This document shows, in pieces, positions 34,618-44,713 of a DNA stretch of 64,000 nt. The stretch spans positions 4,727,001 to 4,791,000 of the forward strand of contig NZ_CP047135.1 in the NCBI RefSeq assembly GCF_009832905.1, written 5' to 3'. The DNA comes from Stenotrophomonas sp. 364. Its GTDB lineage: Bacteria > Pseudomonadota > Gammaproteobacteria > Xanthomonadales > Xanthomonadaceae. The translations under genes and the position numbers were made by a program. Position 1 is the stretch's first letter; the number at the start of each line of letters is the position of its first letter. The notes beneath the pieces are model-generated. The model had not been told where the DNA came from. It made no database searches and worked only from the letters and a program-made list of their open reading frames with translations.

Positions 34618-35778
34618 TCAGCGTCCGGCCAGTGCGTCGACGATCTTCAACCGCTGCGCGCGCAATGCCGGCAGCAGGCCCACTACCACGCCGATGACCG
34701 CCATCAGGCCCAGCGCCATGGCCCAGGTCTGCACCGGTACGCCCGGCAGGCTGATCATGCCCTGGCTGTTGGCGCTGATCGCCGGCATCAGGATGGCGGC
34801 CAGACCCATGCCGATCAGCCCGCCCAGCACGATCAACAGCACCGACTCCACCATCACCAGCACCAGCACGGTGCCGTCCTTGAAGCCCAGTGTCTTGAGG
34901 ATGGCCAGTTCCGGAATGCGTTCGCGCACCGCTTGGGCCATGGTGTTGCCGGTCAGCAGCACCAGGGTGAAGAACACCGCGGCCATGATTCCGGTGACGA
35001 TCAGCCCGATGTCGGCGAACTGCTTGGCGAATGCCTGCGAGAACGCCGCTTCGGTCTGCGACTTGGTTTCGCGGTCGGAATTGAGGGACAGCGCATCGAT
35101 CGCCTGGGCCACGCGCGAGGCGTGGGCCGGGTTGTCCAGCTGTACGGTGTAGAAGCTGACCTGGTTCTTGATGTAGTCGTTGGACTCATCGAAGTAACTC
35201 CAGTGCAGCAGCAGCTGGTTCTCGGCGCCGGCGTTGTTGCGGTCCTTGGCCCGGTAGATGCCCACCAGTTCCAGCGGCCAGTCATTGCTGCCCTTGCGCG
35301 GGAAGATGGTGGCCTGCATCGGAATCGTATCGCCGAGCTTCCAGCCGAAGCGCTTGGCCAGGGTCTCGCCCACGATGGCGCCGGTGCGGGTGTTCTTGAA
35401 CGCCTCGGCCTGCGCCGGCGGCAGCTCGAACTCCGGGTACAGGTCCATGTAGTTGTCCGACACCGAGAAACTGGGGAAGAAGTTCTTCGGGTCCTGGTAG
35501 ATGCCGCCGAACCACATCGCGTAATTCACCTTGCGCACGCCCGGGGTGGCTTCGATGTCACGCAGCAGGCGCAACGGCAGGCTTTGGGTGATCGAAAGCT
35601 TGGAGGACACCACCAGCCGCTTGGCGCCTTCGATGGTTTCGCCCCCGGAGTTGAACGCCACGCGCACCGAATCGAGCATGCCAAACAGCAGGAACGCGGC
35701 CACCACCGACAGCAGGGTCAGCAGCGTGCGTGTCTTGCTGCGGAACAGCTGGGCCCAGACCAGCGAGAAGTACTTCAT
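34618..35778 (-). CDS. ABC transporter permease, MacB/FtsX type (first)
   Basis: The 386-residue permease has one N-terminal helix (LLTLLSVVAAFLLFGML), a large periplasmic domain with YQDPKNFFPSFSVSDNYMD, and three C-terminal helices with RERIPELAILKTLGF, the FtsX signature. It pairs with the following permease to form a heterodimer. It lies 14 bases downstream of the ATPase gene. Confidence 0.88.
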   Translation of the reverse strand: MKYFSLVWAQLFRSKTRTLLTLLSVVAAFLLFGMLDSVRVAFNSGGETIEGAKRLVVSSKLSITQSLPLRLLRDIEATPGVRKVNYAMWFGGIYQDPKNFFPSFSVSDNYMDLYPEFELPPAQAEAFKNTRTGAIVGETLAKRFGWKLGDTIPMQATIFPRKGSNDWPLELVGIYRAKDRNNAGAENQLLLHWSYFDESNDYIKNQVSFYTVQLDNPAHASRVAQAIDALSLNSDRETKSQTEAAFSQAFAKQFADIGLIVTGIMAAVFFTLVLLTGNTMAQAVRERIPELAILKTLGFKDGTVLVLVMVESVLLIVLGGLIGMGLAAILMPAISANSQGMISLPGVPVQTWAMALGLMAVIGVVVGLLPALRAQRLKIVDALAGR

Positions 35779-35792
35779 CGCGGCATCCTCCG

Positions 35793-36482
<690 letters not shown>

Positions 36483-36698
36483 GGACGGTTCTCCGTGGAT
36501 CAGGGCGAATCGAGGGCGGCGCGGCATGCGGCATGCGCCTGCCTGCGGCGGAATGAGGGCCGGGCCCGGGTGGGATGCGCGGTGGCAGACAGCGGCCCGC
36601 CTGCGCGCCTGCTCGGCACGGGTAGCGCACGTTCGAGGCCGCGCGCGGTGGCGCGCGGGTCATACACTGCGTCGCGCCGCCCAGCGGGGCGGCACGGC

Positions 36699-37934
36699 TT
36701 ACTGCTTCGCTTCCACGACCTTGCCGCCGTCCTTCAGCTCCGCCGGCGGGTCCAGCACTACCACCTCGCCCGCGCTCAGCCCCTGGCTGACCTGGCGGTC
36801 GGTGTTGAGCGTGGCGCCGGTGGTGACCGCGCGCTGTTCCACGCGCTGGTCGTCCTTCACCACGAAGGCCACGGTTTTCTGGTCGCGCTCCACGAGGGCG
36901 GCCGCCGGCACGCGCACGCCCTTGGGCGCGGCGGCCTGCGCCGGCTGTGCGGCCTCGAGGAAGCTCACCCGCACGCCCATTTCCGGCACGATGCGCGGGT
37001 CTTTCACCTTCAGCGCCACGCGTACCTTGACCGTGGCCTTGCCGCGGTCAGCGGTGGGAATGATGGCAATCACCTCGGCCGGAATCTTCCAGTCCGGGTA
37101 GGCGTTGAGCGTGGCTTCGACCGGCATCTTCGGTTGCACGCGGCCAATGAACGACTCGCCCACCTCCACTTCGATCTCCAGCGACTCCATGTCCACGATG
37201 GTGCCGATACCGGTACGGGTGAAGCCACCGCCGGCCGACAACGGCGACACGATCTCGCCCGGCTGCGCAGCCTTGGCGGTGACCACGCCGGAGAACGGCG
37301 CGCGCACGGTGTTGTTGTCCACGCCCAGGTCGGCGATGGCCAGGGCGTCGTTGGCCACCTTGGTATTGCGTTCGGCGGTGCGCAGCTGCGCGCGCAGGCT
37401 GTCACGCTGGGAAATGGCCAGGTCGTACTGCGAGCGGGACACCAGCTGCTGGCCCACCAGCGTCTGCAGGCGGCCGGCTTCGGCGTTGGCCTGCGCCACC
37501 TGCGCCTGCAGCCCGGCCAGCTGGCTGCGCGCGGCCTCCAGCTGCGAGGCCGACAGGCTGCGCTGGGCGTTGGCATCGATCGGGTCGAGCGTGGCCATCA
37601 CCTGGCCTTCTTCCACCCGCATGCCTTCTTCGATCATCACCTCGCGCACCTTGCCGGTGATCTTGGCCGACACCGTGGCCATGCGTCGCGCCACCACGTA
37701 GCCGCTGGCATCGAGCACCGAACCGCTGGCGCCGCCCTGCTGGATGGCCACCACCGGTGCGGTCGTCACCTCGATCGGACGTTGCCGGCCGAACACGAAC
37801 CAGCCGATGGCAGCGAGCAGCAGCACGGCGACGATGGCCAGCCCGATCCACAGCCCACGGCGGGGCGCGGACGGCGGCGGGGTCGCCTTGCGGTCGATGC
37901 GGAGTTCCTTGAGCAGTTCAGCGGATGCGTTCAT
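36699..37934 (-). CDS. Periplasmic adaptor (HlyD/MacA-like membrane fusion protein)
   Basis: The 411-residue protein starts at the ATG at 37934. It has an N-terminal membrane anchor (LWIGLAIVAVLLLAAIGWFVFG, about residues 25-46), a biotinyl-lipoyl-like motif, a long helical hairpin rich in Gln/Ala (AARSQLAGLQAQVAQANAEA) and beta-barrel domains. It is the first gene of the operon. With the ATPase and the two permeases it forms a MacAB-type machine that exports or extracts a substrate from the periplasm. No outer-membrane TolC gene is nearby. Confidence 0.88.
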   Translation of the reverse strand: MNASAELLKELRIDRKATPPPSAPRRGLWIGLAIVAVLLLAAIGWFVFGRQRPIEVTTAPVVAIQQGGASGSVLDASGYVVARRMATVSAKITGKVREVMIEEGMRVEEGQVMATLDPIDANAQRSLSASQLEAARSQLAGLQAQVAQANAEAGRLQTLVGQQLVSRSQYDLAISQRDSLRAQLRTAERNTKVANDALAIADLGVDNNTVRAPFSGVVTAKAAQPGEIVSPLSAGGGFTRTGIGTIVDMESLEIEVEVGESFIGRVQPKMPVEATLNAYPDWKIPAEVIAIIPTADRGKATVKVRVALKVKDPRIVPEMGVRVSFLEAAQPAQAAAPKGVRVPAAALVERDQKTVAFVVKDDQRVEQRAVTTGATLNTDRQVSQGLSAGEVVVLDPPAELKDGGKVVEAKQ

Positions 37935-38137
37935 CGTGAGTCTGGACGGGGAATCGGGACGAGTGTGACCGCAACGGCGGCCGGGGACAAACCGGCACCG
38001 GGCCGGGAGGTGCACAGCATGCCCGCCGACCGGGGGCCACGGCAGTGACAGCTGTCACCTGCTTGCGCTGACGGTGGCCACTGGGATCGGCCCCGCCGCG
38101 GCGCGACGCTGTGCCGAACCCGTCACGGAGTGTCCCG

Positions 38138-39037
38138 ATGTCTGTTTCCTGCCCGACTGCCCTGGCCACGCTGCGCGATGCGCAGGTGCATTACGGTGCT
38201 GTCGCCGCGCTGCAGGGCGTGGGTTTTTCGCTGCAGCGTGGCGAAGTGCTGGCCCTGCTCGGCCGCAACGGCGCGGGCAAGAGCACCGCGATTTCGGTCC
38301 TGCTGGGCCTGCGCGCCCTCGATGCCGGCCACGCCGAGCTGCTGGGCGGCGATCCACAACAGCGTGCCAGCCGGCGCGGTATCGGGGTGATGCTGCAGAG
38401 CACCGCGCTGCCGCCGGTGCTGCAGGTGGACGAACTGATCGCGCTGGCGAGCGCCTGCTACGACGACCCGCGCCCGCTGGCCGAGTGCCTGGCACTGGCC
38501 GGGCTTACCGACCTCGCGCGACGCCGTTACAGCCAGCTGTCCGGTGGCCAGCAGCGCCGCGTGCAGTTCGCCATCGCGCTGTGCGGGCGGCCGCAGCTGC
38601 TGTTCCTGGACGAGCCCACCACCGGCCTGGACATCCAGGCCCGGCAGGCGCTGTGGCAGGCGATCCGGCAGCTGGCCAGCGAAGGCTGCGGCGTGCTGCT
38701 GACCACCCACTATCTGGAAGAGGCCGAAGCGCTGGCCCAGCGCGTGGTGGTGATCGAACAGGGGCGGGTACTGGCCGATGGCCCGCTGGCGCAGTTCCGC
38801 CATCAGCTGGCCCCGCGCCGGATCCGCTGCCGCAGCGCCCTGGAAGCCGACGTGCTGAAAACCTGGCCCGGGGTGCGCGAGGTGCAGCGCGATGGGCTGC
38901 GCCTGCACCTGCTGGCCGAACCGGCCGAGCCGGTGGTGGCGCGGCTGCTGGCCGAAGACCCGCAGCTGCAGGAACTGGAAGTACACGGCGGCGGCCTGGC
39001 CGACGCCTTCGTCGAACTGACCCGGGAGGCCGCATGA
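38138..39037 (+). CDS. ABC transporter ATPase, ABC-2 exporter
   Basis: This 299-residue ATPase has Walker A GRNGAGKSTAIS, signature LSGGQQRRVQFAIAL, Walker B LLFLDEPTTGLD and the H-loop TTHYLEEAEAL. The 90-residue C-terminal extension is typical of drug or lipid exporters. It starts at the ATG at 38138. The permease gene overlaps its stop (ATGA). A DesK/DesR-type pair follows, as in the LnrLMN/LnrJK arrangement of Bacillus. Confidence 0.88.
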   Translation: MSVSCPTALATLRDAQVHYGAVAALQGVGFSLQRGEVLALLGRNGAGKSTAISVLLGLRALDAGHAELLGGDPQQRASRRGIGVMLQSTALPPVLQVDELIALASACYDDPRPLAECLALAGLTDLARRRYSQLSGGQQRRVQFAIALCGRPQLLFLDEPTTGLDIQARQALWQAIRQLASEGCGVLLTTHYLEEAEALAQRVVVIEQGRVLADGPLAQFRHQLAPRRIRCRSALEADVLKTWPGVREVQRDGLRLHLLAEPAEPVVARLLAEDPQLQELEVHGGGLADAFVELTREAA

Positions 39038-39801
39038 ACACCCTGACGACCGTAACGACCACGCGCCCGCGCGCGTCCACCTGGCGGATCTACCGCGTTG
39101 AAGCGCTGTGCGAACTGCGCCGCGCCTGGCGCACGCCCGCCTTCGCAGTGCCGTCGCTGCTGTTCCCGGTGCTGTTCTATGCGCTGTTCGGCATCCTGCT
39201 AGGGCGCGGCAACGCGCCGCAGTACCTGCTGGCCACTTACTGCGTGTTCGGTGCGATGGCCCCGGCGCTGTTCGGCTTCGGCGTGCAGCTGGCGCTGGAC
39301 CGCGAAGGCGGCCTGCTCACGCTGAAGCGCGCGCTGCCGTTGCCGCCGATGGCCCCGTTGCTGGCGCGGCTGCTGATGGCCGTGCTGTTCGCGCTGCTGG
39401 TGGCGCTGGTACTGCTGGGGGTGGCGGCCCTGGCCGGGGTGGGCCTGGCGCCGGGCATGGTGCTGCGGCTGCTGGCCGTGGCCGCGTTCGCTGCGCTGCC
39501 GCTGGGCGCGATCGGGCTGTGGATCGGCAGCCATGTCAGTGCCAGTGCGGCCCCGGCGGTGGTCAACCTGGTGTACCTGCCGCTGGCGCTGCTGTCGGGG
39601 CTGTGGCTGCCGCTGTCGATCCTGCCGCCCGTGTTCTCCACACTGGCCCCGCTGTGGCCCACCTGGCACCTGGCCCAGCTGGCGTTGCCGGCGGTGGGCC
39701 TGCCGGCCCAGGGCAGCACGTGGGTGCACATCGTGGTGTTGCTGGCGGTCACCGGCGTAGCGCTTGGGCTGGCGCGGCGGCGCCTGCGCCGGGTTGGCTA
39801 A
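39034..39801 (+). CDS. ABC-2 type transporter permease
   Basis: The 255-residue membrane protein has six helices in the ABC-2 pattern. The first is followed by YALFGILLGRGNAPQYLLATYCVFGAMAPALFGFGV, and NLVYLPLALLSGLWLPLSILPP is the fifth-helix signature. It is coupled to the ATPase gene by a four-base overlap. The sensor kinase gene starts 18 bases later, so one operon of four genes is likely. Confidence 0.87.
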   Translation: MNTLTTVTTTRPRASTWRIYRVEALCELRRAWRTPAFAVPSLLFPVLFYALFGILLGRGNAPQYLLATYCVFGAMAPALFGFGVQLALDREGGLLTLKRALPLPPMAPLLARLLMAVLFALLVALVLLGVAALAGVGLAPGMVLRLLAVAAFAALPLGAIGLWIGSHVSASAAPAVVNLVYLPLALLSGLWLPLSILPPVFSTLAPLWPTWHLAQLALPAVGLPAQGSTWVHIVVLLAVTGVALGLARRRLRRVG

Positions 39802-39819
39802 GCGGCGGACGAAACTGGC

Positions 39820-41058
39820 ATGATCGCGCCTGACCGCCCCGCCCTGGAACCGCCCGTGTCTTCGCGCTGGATCGCCTCGCTGCTGCGCCCCGCGCCGGAC
39901 TCGTCGGTGGCCGACAACCTGCGCCGCGGCAAGCCGGCCTGGGCCGATGCCGTGCATCTGCTGTGGAGCGGGTGGGTGTTTTTCACCCCGATCTTCGGCA
40001 CTGGCTACACGCTGCGCTGGCTGTGGCTGACGTTGCTCACCTACCCGCTGTTCCTGGCGCTGTACGGCCGCCTGCTGCTGGCCCCGCGCCACCATGGGCC
40101 GCGCTATGCGCTGGCGATGGTGGCGATGGGGCTTTCACTGCTGCCCTGGTACCCCGCAGGCATCAGCTACTTCATCTTCGGCTGCGTGATGATGCGGGTG
40201 TGCCGGGAAACCGGTCTCTGGCGCTACCTGGTCCAGCTGCTGGTGCTCAACGCACTGTTCGTGGGCATTGCGCTGTGGGTGGGGTACCCCTGGCAGCTGG
40301 TGGTGTGGATACCGTCGATGGGGCTGATCATCGGCATCATCGTCAACGTGGAGAGCATCAACAAGGACCGCGACGCGGCGCTGCAGCTGTCGCAGGAGGA
40401 AGTGCGCCGGCTGGCCGCCACCGCCGAACGCGAGCGCATCGGGCGCGACCTGCACGACCTGCTGGGGCATACGCTGTCGTTGATCACGCTGAAGCTGGAG
40501 CTGTCGCGCAAGCTGTTTGATCGTGATCCGGAGGCCTCGCGCCGCGAAGTGACCGAAGCCGAAGCGATCGCGCGCCAGGCTCTGGCCGAAGTGCGCAGCG
40601 CGGTTACCGGGATCCGCGCCAGCGACCTGGCCGCCGAGCTGGCCTCAGCGCGCCTGTTGCTGGAATGCCAGCACGTGCACCTGCACTACGCGCCGCCGCC
40701 GCCGATGCCGCCGGAGGTGGAGCGCGGGTTGTCGCTGGTGCTGCGCGAGGCCGCCACCAATATCGCCCGGCACGCGCAGGCACACCAGGCCTGGATACGC
40801 TTTGAACAGGAAGGGCGCAGCTTGCTGATGGAGATACGCGATGATGGCCGCGGCGGCGTGCACGCCGACGGCAATGGGTTGGGGGGCATGCGCGAACGCG
40901 CCAGTGCATTGCACGGCACGCTGGTCGTGCAGTCGGTGAAGGGCGAGGGCACCTGCGTAACGGTGCGCGTTCCGCTGCCGGCAGCCACCGCGGCGGTGGC
41001 CGCGTTGCCGACCGACCTGTCAACGGCACCGTCGCTGCCCGCGGGCGGGTCGGCATGA
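39820..41058 (+). CDS. Sensor histidine kinase, DesK/NarL-partner type
   Basis: The 412-residue kinase has five or six N-terminal membrane helices, a coiled stretch, and a HisKA_3 dimerisation domain with ERERIGRDLHDLLGHTLSLI (phospho-His at residue about 212). The HATPase_c domain has REAATNIARHAQA and DDGRGG-GNGLGGMRERA. The intramembrane sensor resembles DesK-type kinases that sense membrane state or membrane-active compounds. Start codon choice is uncertain by a few residues. Its stop overlaps the regulator gene. Confidence 0.87.
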   Translation: MIAPDRPALEPPVSSRWIASLLRPAPDSSVADNLRRGKPAWADAVHLLWSGWVFFTPIFGTGYTLRWLWLTLLTYPLFLALYGRLLLAPRHHGPRYALAMVAMGLSLLPWYPAGISYFIFGCVMMRVCRETGLWRYLVQLLVLNALFVGIALWVGYPWQLVVWIPSMGLIIGIIVNVESINKDRDAALQLSQEEVRRLAATAERERIGRDLHDLLGHTLSLITLKLELSRKLFDRDPEASRREVTEAEAIARQALAEVRSAVTGIRASDLAAELASARLLLECQHVHLHYAPPPPMPPEVERGLSLVLREAATNIARHAQAHQAWIRFEQEGRSLLMEIRDDGRGGVHADGNGLGGMRERASALHGTLVVQSVKGEGTCVTVRVPLPAATAAVAALPTDLSTAPSLPAGGSA

Positions 41059-41657
41059 TCCGCATCGTATTGGCCGAAGACCAGGCGATGGTGCGCGGCG
41101 CGCTGTCGGCGCTGCTGGGCCTGGAGCCGGACATCGAGGTGCTGGGCAGCGCCGCCGATGGCGAGGTGGCCTGGCGCATGCTGCAGCAGCTGCAGCCGGA
41201 CATCCTGGTGACCGACATTGAAATGCCCGGCCTGTCCGGGCTGGAGCTGGCCCAGCGCATCGCGCGCCAACAGTTGCCGATCAAGGTGGTGATCGTGACC
41301 ACCTTCGCGCGCTCGGGCTTCCTGCGCCGCGCACTGGATGCCGGCGTCTGCGGGTACCTGCTCAAGGACGCGCCGGCCGAACGCCTCGCCGATGCCCTGC
41401 GCCAGGTGCAGCGCGGCGGACGCGCGATCGATCCGCAACTTGCGCTGGATGCGTGGTCGCAGGCCGACCCGCTCAACGACCGCGAACGCCAGGTGCTGCG
41501 CCTGTCGGGCGACGGGCGTTCGGCCAGCGAGATCGCCAGCCAGCTGGGCCTGTCGCACGGCACCGTGCGCAACTACCTGTCCGAGTGCATCGGCAAGCTG
41601 GGCGTGGCCAACCGCATCGAAGCCTATCGGCTGGCGCGGCAGAAGGGCTGGCTGTAG
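41055..41657 (+). CDS. Response regulator, NarL/DesR type
   Basis: This 200-residue regulator has a receiver with phosphoacceptor Asp54 (LVTDIEMPGLSG) and a C-terminal LuxR-type HTH (LNDRERQVLRLSGDGRSASEIASQLGLSHGTVRNYLSECIGKL). It overlaps the kinase gene by four bases. With the ABC exporter upstream, the simplest reading is a self-regulated module that responds to membrane-active agents by inducing the exporter. Confidence 0.88.
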   Translation: MIRIVLAEDQAMVRGALSALLGLEPDIEVLGSAADGEVAWRMLQQLQPDILVTDIEMPGLSGLELAQRIARQQLPIKVVIVTTFARSGFLRRALDAGVCGYLLKDAPAERLADALRQVQRGGRAIDPQLALDAWSQADPLNDRERQVLRLSGDGRSASEIASQLGLSHGTVRNYLSECIGKLGVANRIEAYRLARQKGWL

Positions 41658-41701
41658 GCGAGCGGGTATCCTGTGCCTTCCATGGACCGGATGCGCACCC
41701 G

Positions 41702-42667
41702 ATGAAACACCACTTCGCCGATCTCATCGACCGTGCCAGCGGGGTGTGGACGATCACGCCCAACGCGCAGCGCTGGGCGTGCCATTACGAAGACGTGGCC
41801 GACGCGCCCGACGACGCCACCCGGCTCACGTTGACCCGCCACGACCGCAACTGGGTGCGCGTGCTGCAACTGGAAGGGCTGCGCGAACTGACCCTGCACG
41901 AACCCGACCAGGCCCAGCTGGCTGCCTTGGCGCAGCTGCCGCAGCTGACCGCGTTGCGGATCAGCCATGCGCGGCCGAAGACGCTGGCGATGCTGGAGGG
42001 CATGCACGGGCTGCGCGAACTGGTACTGGAGTACGTCTCGGCGTTTTCCGATCTGTCGCCCGTGGGCCGCCTGCCGGCACTGCAAGCGCTGCACATGGAG
42101 AACCTGCGGCGGGTGCACGATTTCTCCGGTCTGGTCGGCGCCACCGCGCTGCGCGACCTGACCCTTCTGGGCACGCTGGACTGGAACCAGCCCGTGGACG
42201 ACTTCGCCTTTCTTGCCGGCCTGCCGGCGCTGGAGCGACTGAATGTGTCGTGGTTCCGCGCGCCGAAGGTGTCGCCGGTGATGGGCGCGCTGCTGGCGCT
42301 GCCGCGCCTGGCCAAACTGGAGATGGGCATGGCCAGCCTGCCGCTGGAAGAGTTCGCGTGGATCGAGGCGAATTTGCCGCACGTGGAAGGCGCGGTACGG
42401 CCGGCGACCGTTCCGACCGACGGCCAGGACCACGAAATCGGCGCCCGCGATCCGCGCGCGAGCATGCCCCTGGCCGAGTTCTACCAGCACATCGACGTGT
42501 ACGTGGGGCACCAGGGGAAGCGCTTCAGAAGCAGCGGCTTCGACGCCATGCTGCTGGGCAAGGGCGAGCGCTACGCCACCGGCACGCCTGAGGCAGTGCT
42601 GGCCAAATGCACCCAGCACCGCCAGCGCTACCGCGCCCTCGTCGAAGCCCACCGCGCCGCCCGGTAG
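41702..42667 (+). CDS. Leucine-rich-repeat-like protein
   Basis: The 321-residue protein starts at the ATG at 41702. Units spaced by about 22-24 residues (LPQLTALRISHARP, MHGLRELVLEYVS, LPALQALHMENL, ATALRDLTLLGT, LPALERLNVSW) show leucine-rich repeats. The C-terminal 100 residues are charged and lack repeats. It lacks a signal peptide. It is similar in size and style to the gene at 13802-14737, although clearly diverged. Function unknown. Confidence 0.65.
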   Translation: MKHHFADLIDRASGVWTITPNAQRWACHYEDVADAPDDATRLTLTRHDRNWVRVLQLEGLRELTLHEPDQAQLAALAQLPQLTALRISHARPKTLAMLEGMHGLRELVLEYVSAFSDLSPVGRLPALQALHMENLRRVHDFSGLVGATALRDLTLLGTLDWNQPVDDFAFLAGLPALERLNVSWFRAPKVSPVMGALLALPRLAKLEMGMASLPLEEFAWIEANLPHVEGAVRPATVPTDGQDHEIGARDPRASMPLAEFYQHIDVYVGHQGKRFRSSGFDAMLLGKGERYATGTPEAVLAKCTQHRQRYRALVEAHRAAR

Positions 42668-42777
42668 GCACCCACCGTAGGTGGGTGCACTGCAATCGCA
42701 CCGGTAGTGCCGGCCGCTGGCCGGCTCCTCGCAACGCTGATCCGATGGCCATCTACCGACCAACAGTCGGTAGCTAC
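42664..42777. repeat. Three SMAG-type GTAG palindromes
   Basis: Copies lie at 42664-42688 (+), about 42704-42728 (+) and 42753-42777 (-), each GTAG with a 7-10 bp stem and 3-base loop. They fill the 106-base gap between convergent genes; the first overlaps the stop codon of the LRR gene. Confidence 0.75.
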
Positions 42778-43343
42778 CGGTGCTTGTCGGTGTCCAGACC
42801 GTCGGCGCGCCCCGGCCCCTTCGCCATCGCCTGGAACACCCCATCGCGGCGCACCCACAGGTGGAACAGCGCGGCCGACAGATGCACCACCACCGTGGCG
42901 AACAGCGCATAGGCCAGCAGGCTGTGCGCATTGCGCAGCGCGGCGTAGAGCGATGGATCATGCGGCACGATCGCCGGCAGGTTGAAGCCGGACCACATCA
43001 CGATCGGATAGCCACCGGCCGACAGCATCGACCAGCCCACCAGTGGCATCGCCAGCATCAGCCCATACAGCACCCAGTGCGAGGCATGCGCGGCAGCCGC
43101 CTGCCAAGCCGGAAGGTCGGCCGGCAACGGCGGCGGCCGGTGGCGCAGGCGGTTGTACAGGCGCACCAGCGCCAGCAGCAGGATCGCGATGCCCAGCGGC
43201 CGGTGCAAGTCGACCAGCATCGGCCGCCACTGCAGTGCGGCCACCATGCCCACGCCCACGAACAGCATGGTCAGGATCATCGCCGCCATCAGCCAGTGCA
43301 GCACCCGCGCGGTAAGGTTGAAGTGGCCATTCTCGCGGTTCAT
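42774..43343 (-). CDS. Cytochrome b561 family protein
   Basis: The 189-residue protein has four membrane helices, with paired histidines that can bind two haems: ARVLHWLMAAM, LHRPLGIAI, AHASHWVLYG and AHSLLAYALFATVVVHLSAALFH. Electron transfer from quinol across the inner membrane is the expected role. It is coupled to the upstream catalase-related gene by a four-base overlap, a pairing seen in other proteobacteria (cytochrome b561 with SrpA-type catalase), suggesting a membrane-tethered peroxide-removing unit. Confidence 0.9.
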   Translation of the reverse strand: MNRENGHFNLTARVLHWLMAAMILTMLFVGVGMVAALQWRPMLVDLHRPLGIAILLLALVRLYNRLRHRPPPLPADLPAWQAAAAHASHWVLYGLMLAMPLVGWSMLSAGGYPIVMWSGFNLPAIVPHDPSLYAALRNAHSLLAYALFATVVVHLSAALFHLWVRRDGVFQAMAKGPGRADGLDTDKHR

Positions 43344-44452
43344 TTCGCACCTTCCTTGCCGGTGGCGGCAGCACCCTTGCCGCTGGCGATTTCGCGCTCG
43401 CGGCGGTTGAACGACTGCGAATACACCGCCGAGCGCGCCGCCAGAATCGGGTCATCGGAGCCGGCGATGCCGCTGGGCAGGATCAGCGGGTCGTAGTTGA
43501 GGTCGCGGCACGCGCCTTCGGCCTGGGGCTGCATCGACACCAGGCTCAGCGTGCCCACCTTGACCTGGCGGCGCTGCGCCGGCCACACCTGCGACGGGTC
43601 ATTGATCGGGTCGCCCGCTTCGGCAAGCGTCACCCACATGTCCCAGCGCACCGGGCCCTGGGCCAGCCGTTGCGCGAACTCGTCGGCCAGGTAATCCAGC
43701 CCGGCCTGCGCGCGCTGCGCGGCGGTCATCTCCACGAAGGGGGCCTGGGGGCGCATGCTCCAGCGCACGAAGTGCTGGCTGCCGTCGGCGGCGGTGAAAC
43801 GGAAGCTGTTGACCCCGTTGTAGTCGGTGTTGGCCCAGCTGTTGGACCACGGCGCGGTCTTGGCCCATTCCCCGAAGGCGCGCGCGCTGGGGTATTTGGC
43901 CTGCACCGCAGCCATCTTCGCCGGGTCCGGCTTGCCGGTGGCCGGGTCGGGGATACCGGCGCGGGTCTGTTCCAGGAAGGCCTCGGCGGTGGGCACGGCG
44001 AAGAACGGGAAGCTGTTCATCGCGGTGCGCCATTCCTGGCCGTCATCGCTCACCAGCTGCAGCGCCATGCTGCGCACGCGCGCATTGGCATCGGCACCGT
44101 GCGGATCGCCGCCGCCGATCGACAGTCGGCCCAGCACCGGCACCTGCGCCTGGCGGAACACGCGGGCCGAACTCAGCGCGGCTCCGTCCGGCGTGCCCTG
44201 GAAACTGCCGCTTACGCACACGCCCTTGCTGTGCGCGCGGCGGAACCCGGGGTGGGGCGGACCGGTGGCCTCGATGCTGTCGGTGAAGGCCTGCGCGGTG
44301 GCACGATCACGACCGATCCAGCCGGCCAGCCAGGCAAAGGCCAGTATCAGCAGGCCGGCAATCAGCGCGATCAACGCGATCCACAGCAGCGGCGACGGGG
44401 GACGCGGGGCGCCTGGCTCCTGGCCGGCGCGGGTGTAACCAAAGAGCGACAT
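43340..44452 (-). CDS. Catalase-related peroxidase (SrpA type)
   Basis: The 370-residue protein starts at the ATG at 44452. One N-terminal anchor helix (about residues 22-46) is followed by a catalase-like domain. That domain starts RRAHSKGVCVSGSFQGTPDGAALS, with the distal His in the RRAHSKG region, and continues through FVRWSMRPQAPF to a haem-side stretch near the C-terminus. It is shorter than classic catalases, which fits the SrpA group. The anchor suggests a periplasmic location. It is cotranscribed with cytochrome b561. Confidence 0.85.
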   Translation of the reverse strand: MSLFGYTRAGQEPGAPRPPSPLLWIALIALIAGLLILAFAWLAGWIGRDRATAQAFTDSIEATGPPHPGFRRAHSKGVCVSGSFQGTPDGAALSSARVFRQAQVPVLGRLSIGGGDPHGADANARVRSMALQLVSDDGQEWRTAMNSFPFFAVPTAEAFLEQTRAGIPDPATGKPDPAKMAAVQAKYPSARAFGEWAKTAPWSNSWANTDYNGVNSFRFTAADGSQHFVRWSMRPQAPFVEMTAAQRAQAGLDYLADEFAQRLAQGPVRWDMWVTLAEAGDPINDPSQVWPAQRRQVKVGTLSLVSMQPQAEGACRDLNYDPLILPSGIAGSDDPILAARSAVYSQSFNRREREIASGKGAAATGKEGAK

Positions 44453-44552
44453 GTCCGGAATCCTGCCTTCACGATGCGTGTGGGTGGGCGACAGGCGCAT
44501 GGTGTCAGAAGCCGGCGTGCGCGGATATTCACATTTTCGACAAGTATTGAAA

Positions 44553-44581
44553 ACGCAGATCCCCGCCGGAGCGGGGATCTG
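44553..44581 (-). terminator. Intrinsic terminator after M17 peptidase gene
   Basis: An 11-bp stem (CAGATCCCCGC/GCGGGGATCTG, loop CGGA) is followed on the minus strand by GCGTTTTC. It lies about 130 bases after the peptidase stop. Confidence 0.6.
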
Positions 44582-44604
44582 TTGGTTCCAGCCAGGTGCG
44601 CAGC

Positions 44605-44712
44605 GTAGTGCCGGGTTCTACCCGGCAGGTAGAGCAGCGGGGCAGCGGGGCAGCGGGGCAGAGCCCCGCTCTACGGGTCGGCAGGGCAGCGGGGCAGAGC
44701 CCCGCTCTACGG
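44605..44712 (-). repeat. Cluster of SMAG-type palindromes
   Basis: One GTAG palindrome lies near 44605-44630. Two more, each AGCGGGGCAGAGCCCCGCTCTAC, lie at 44652-44674 and 44688-44710 in near-tandem order. Extra GCAGCGGG units at 44636-44655 indicate slippage expansion. The cluster ends at the peptidase stop codon. Confidence 0.75.
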
Positions 44713-44713
44713 G

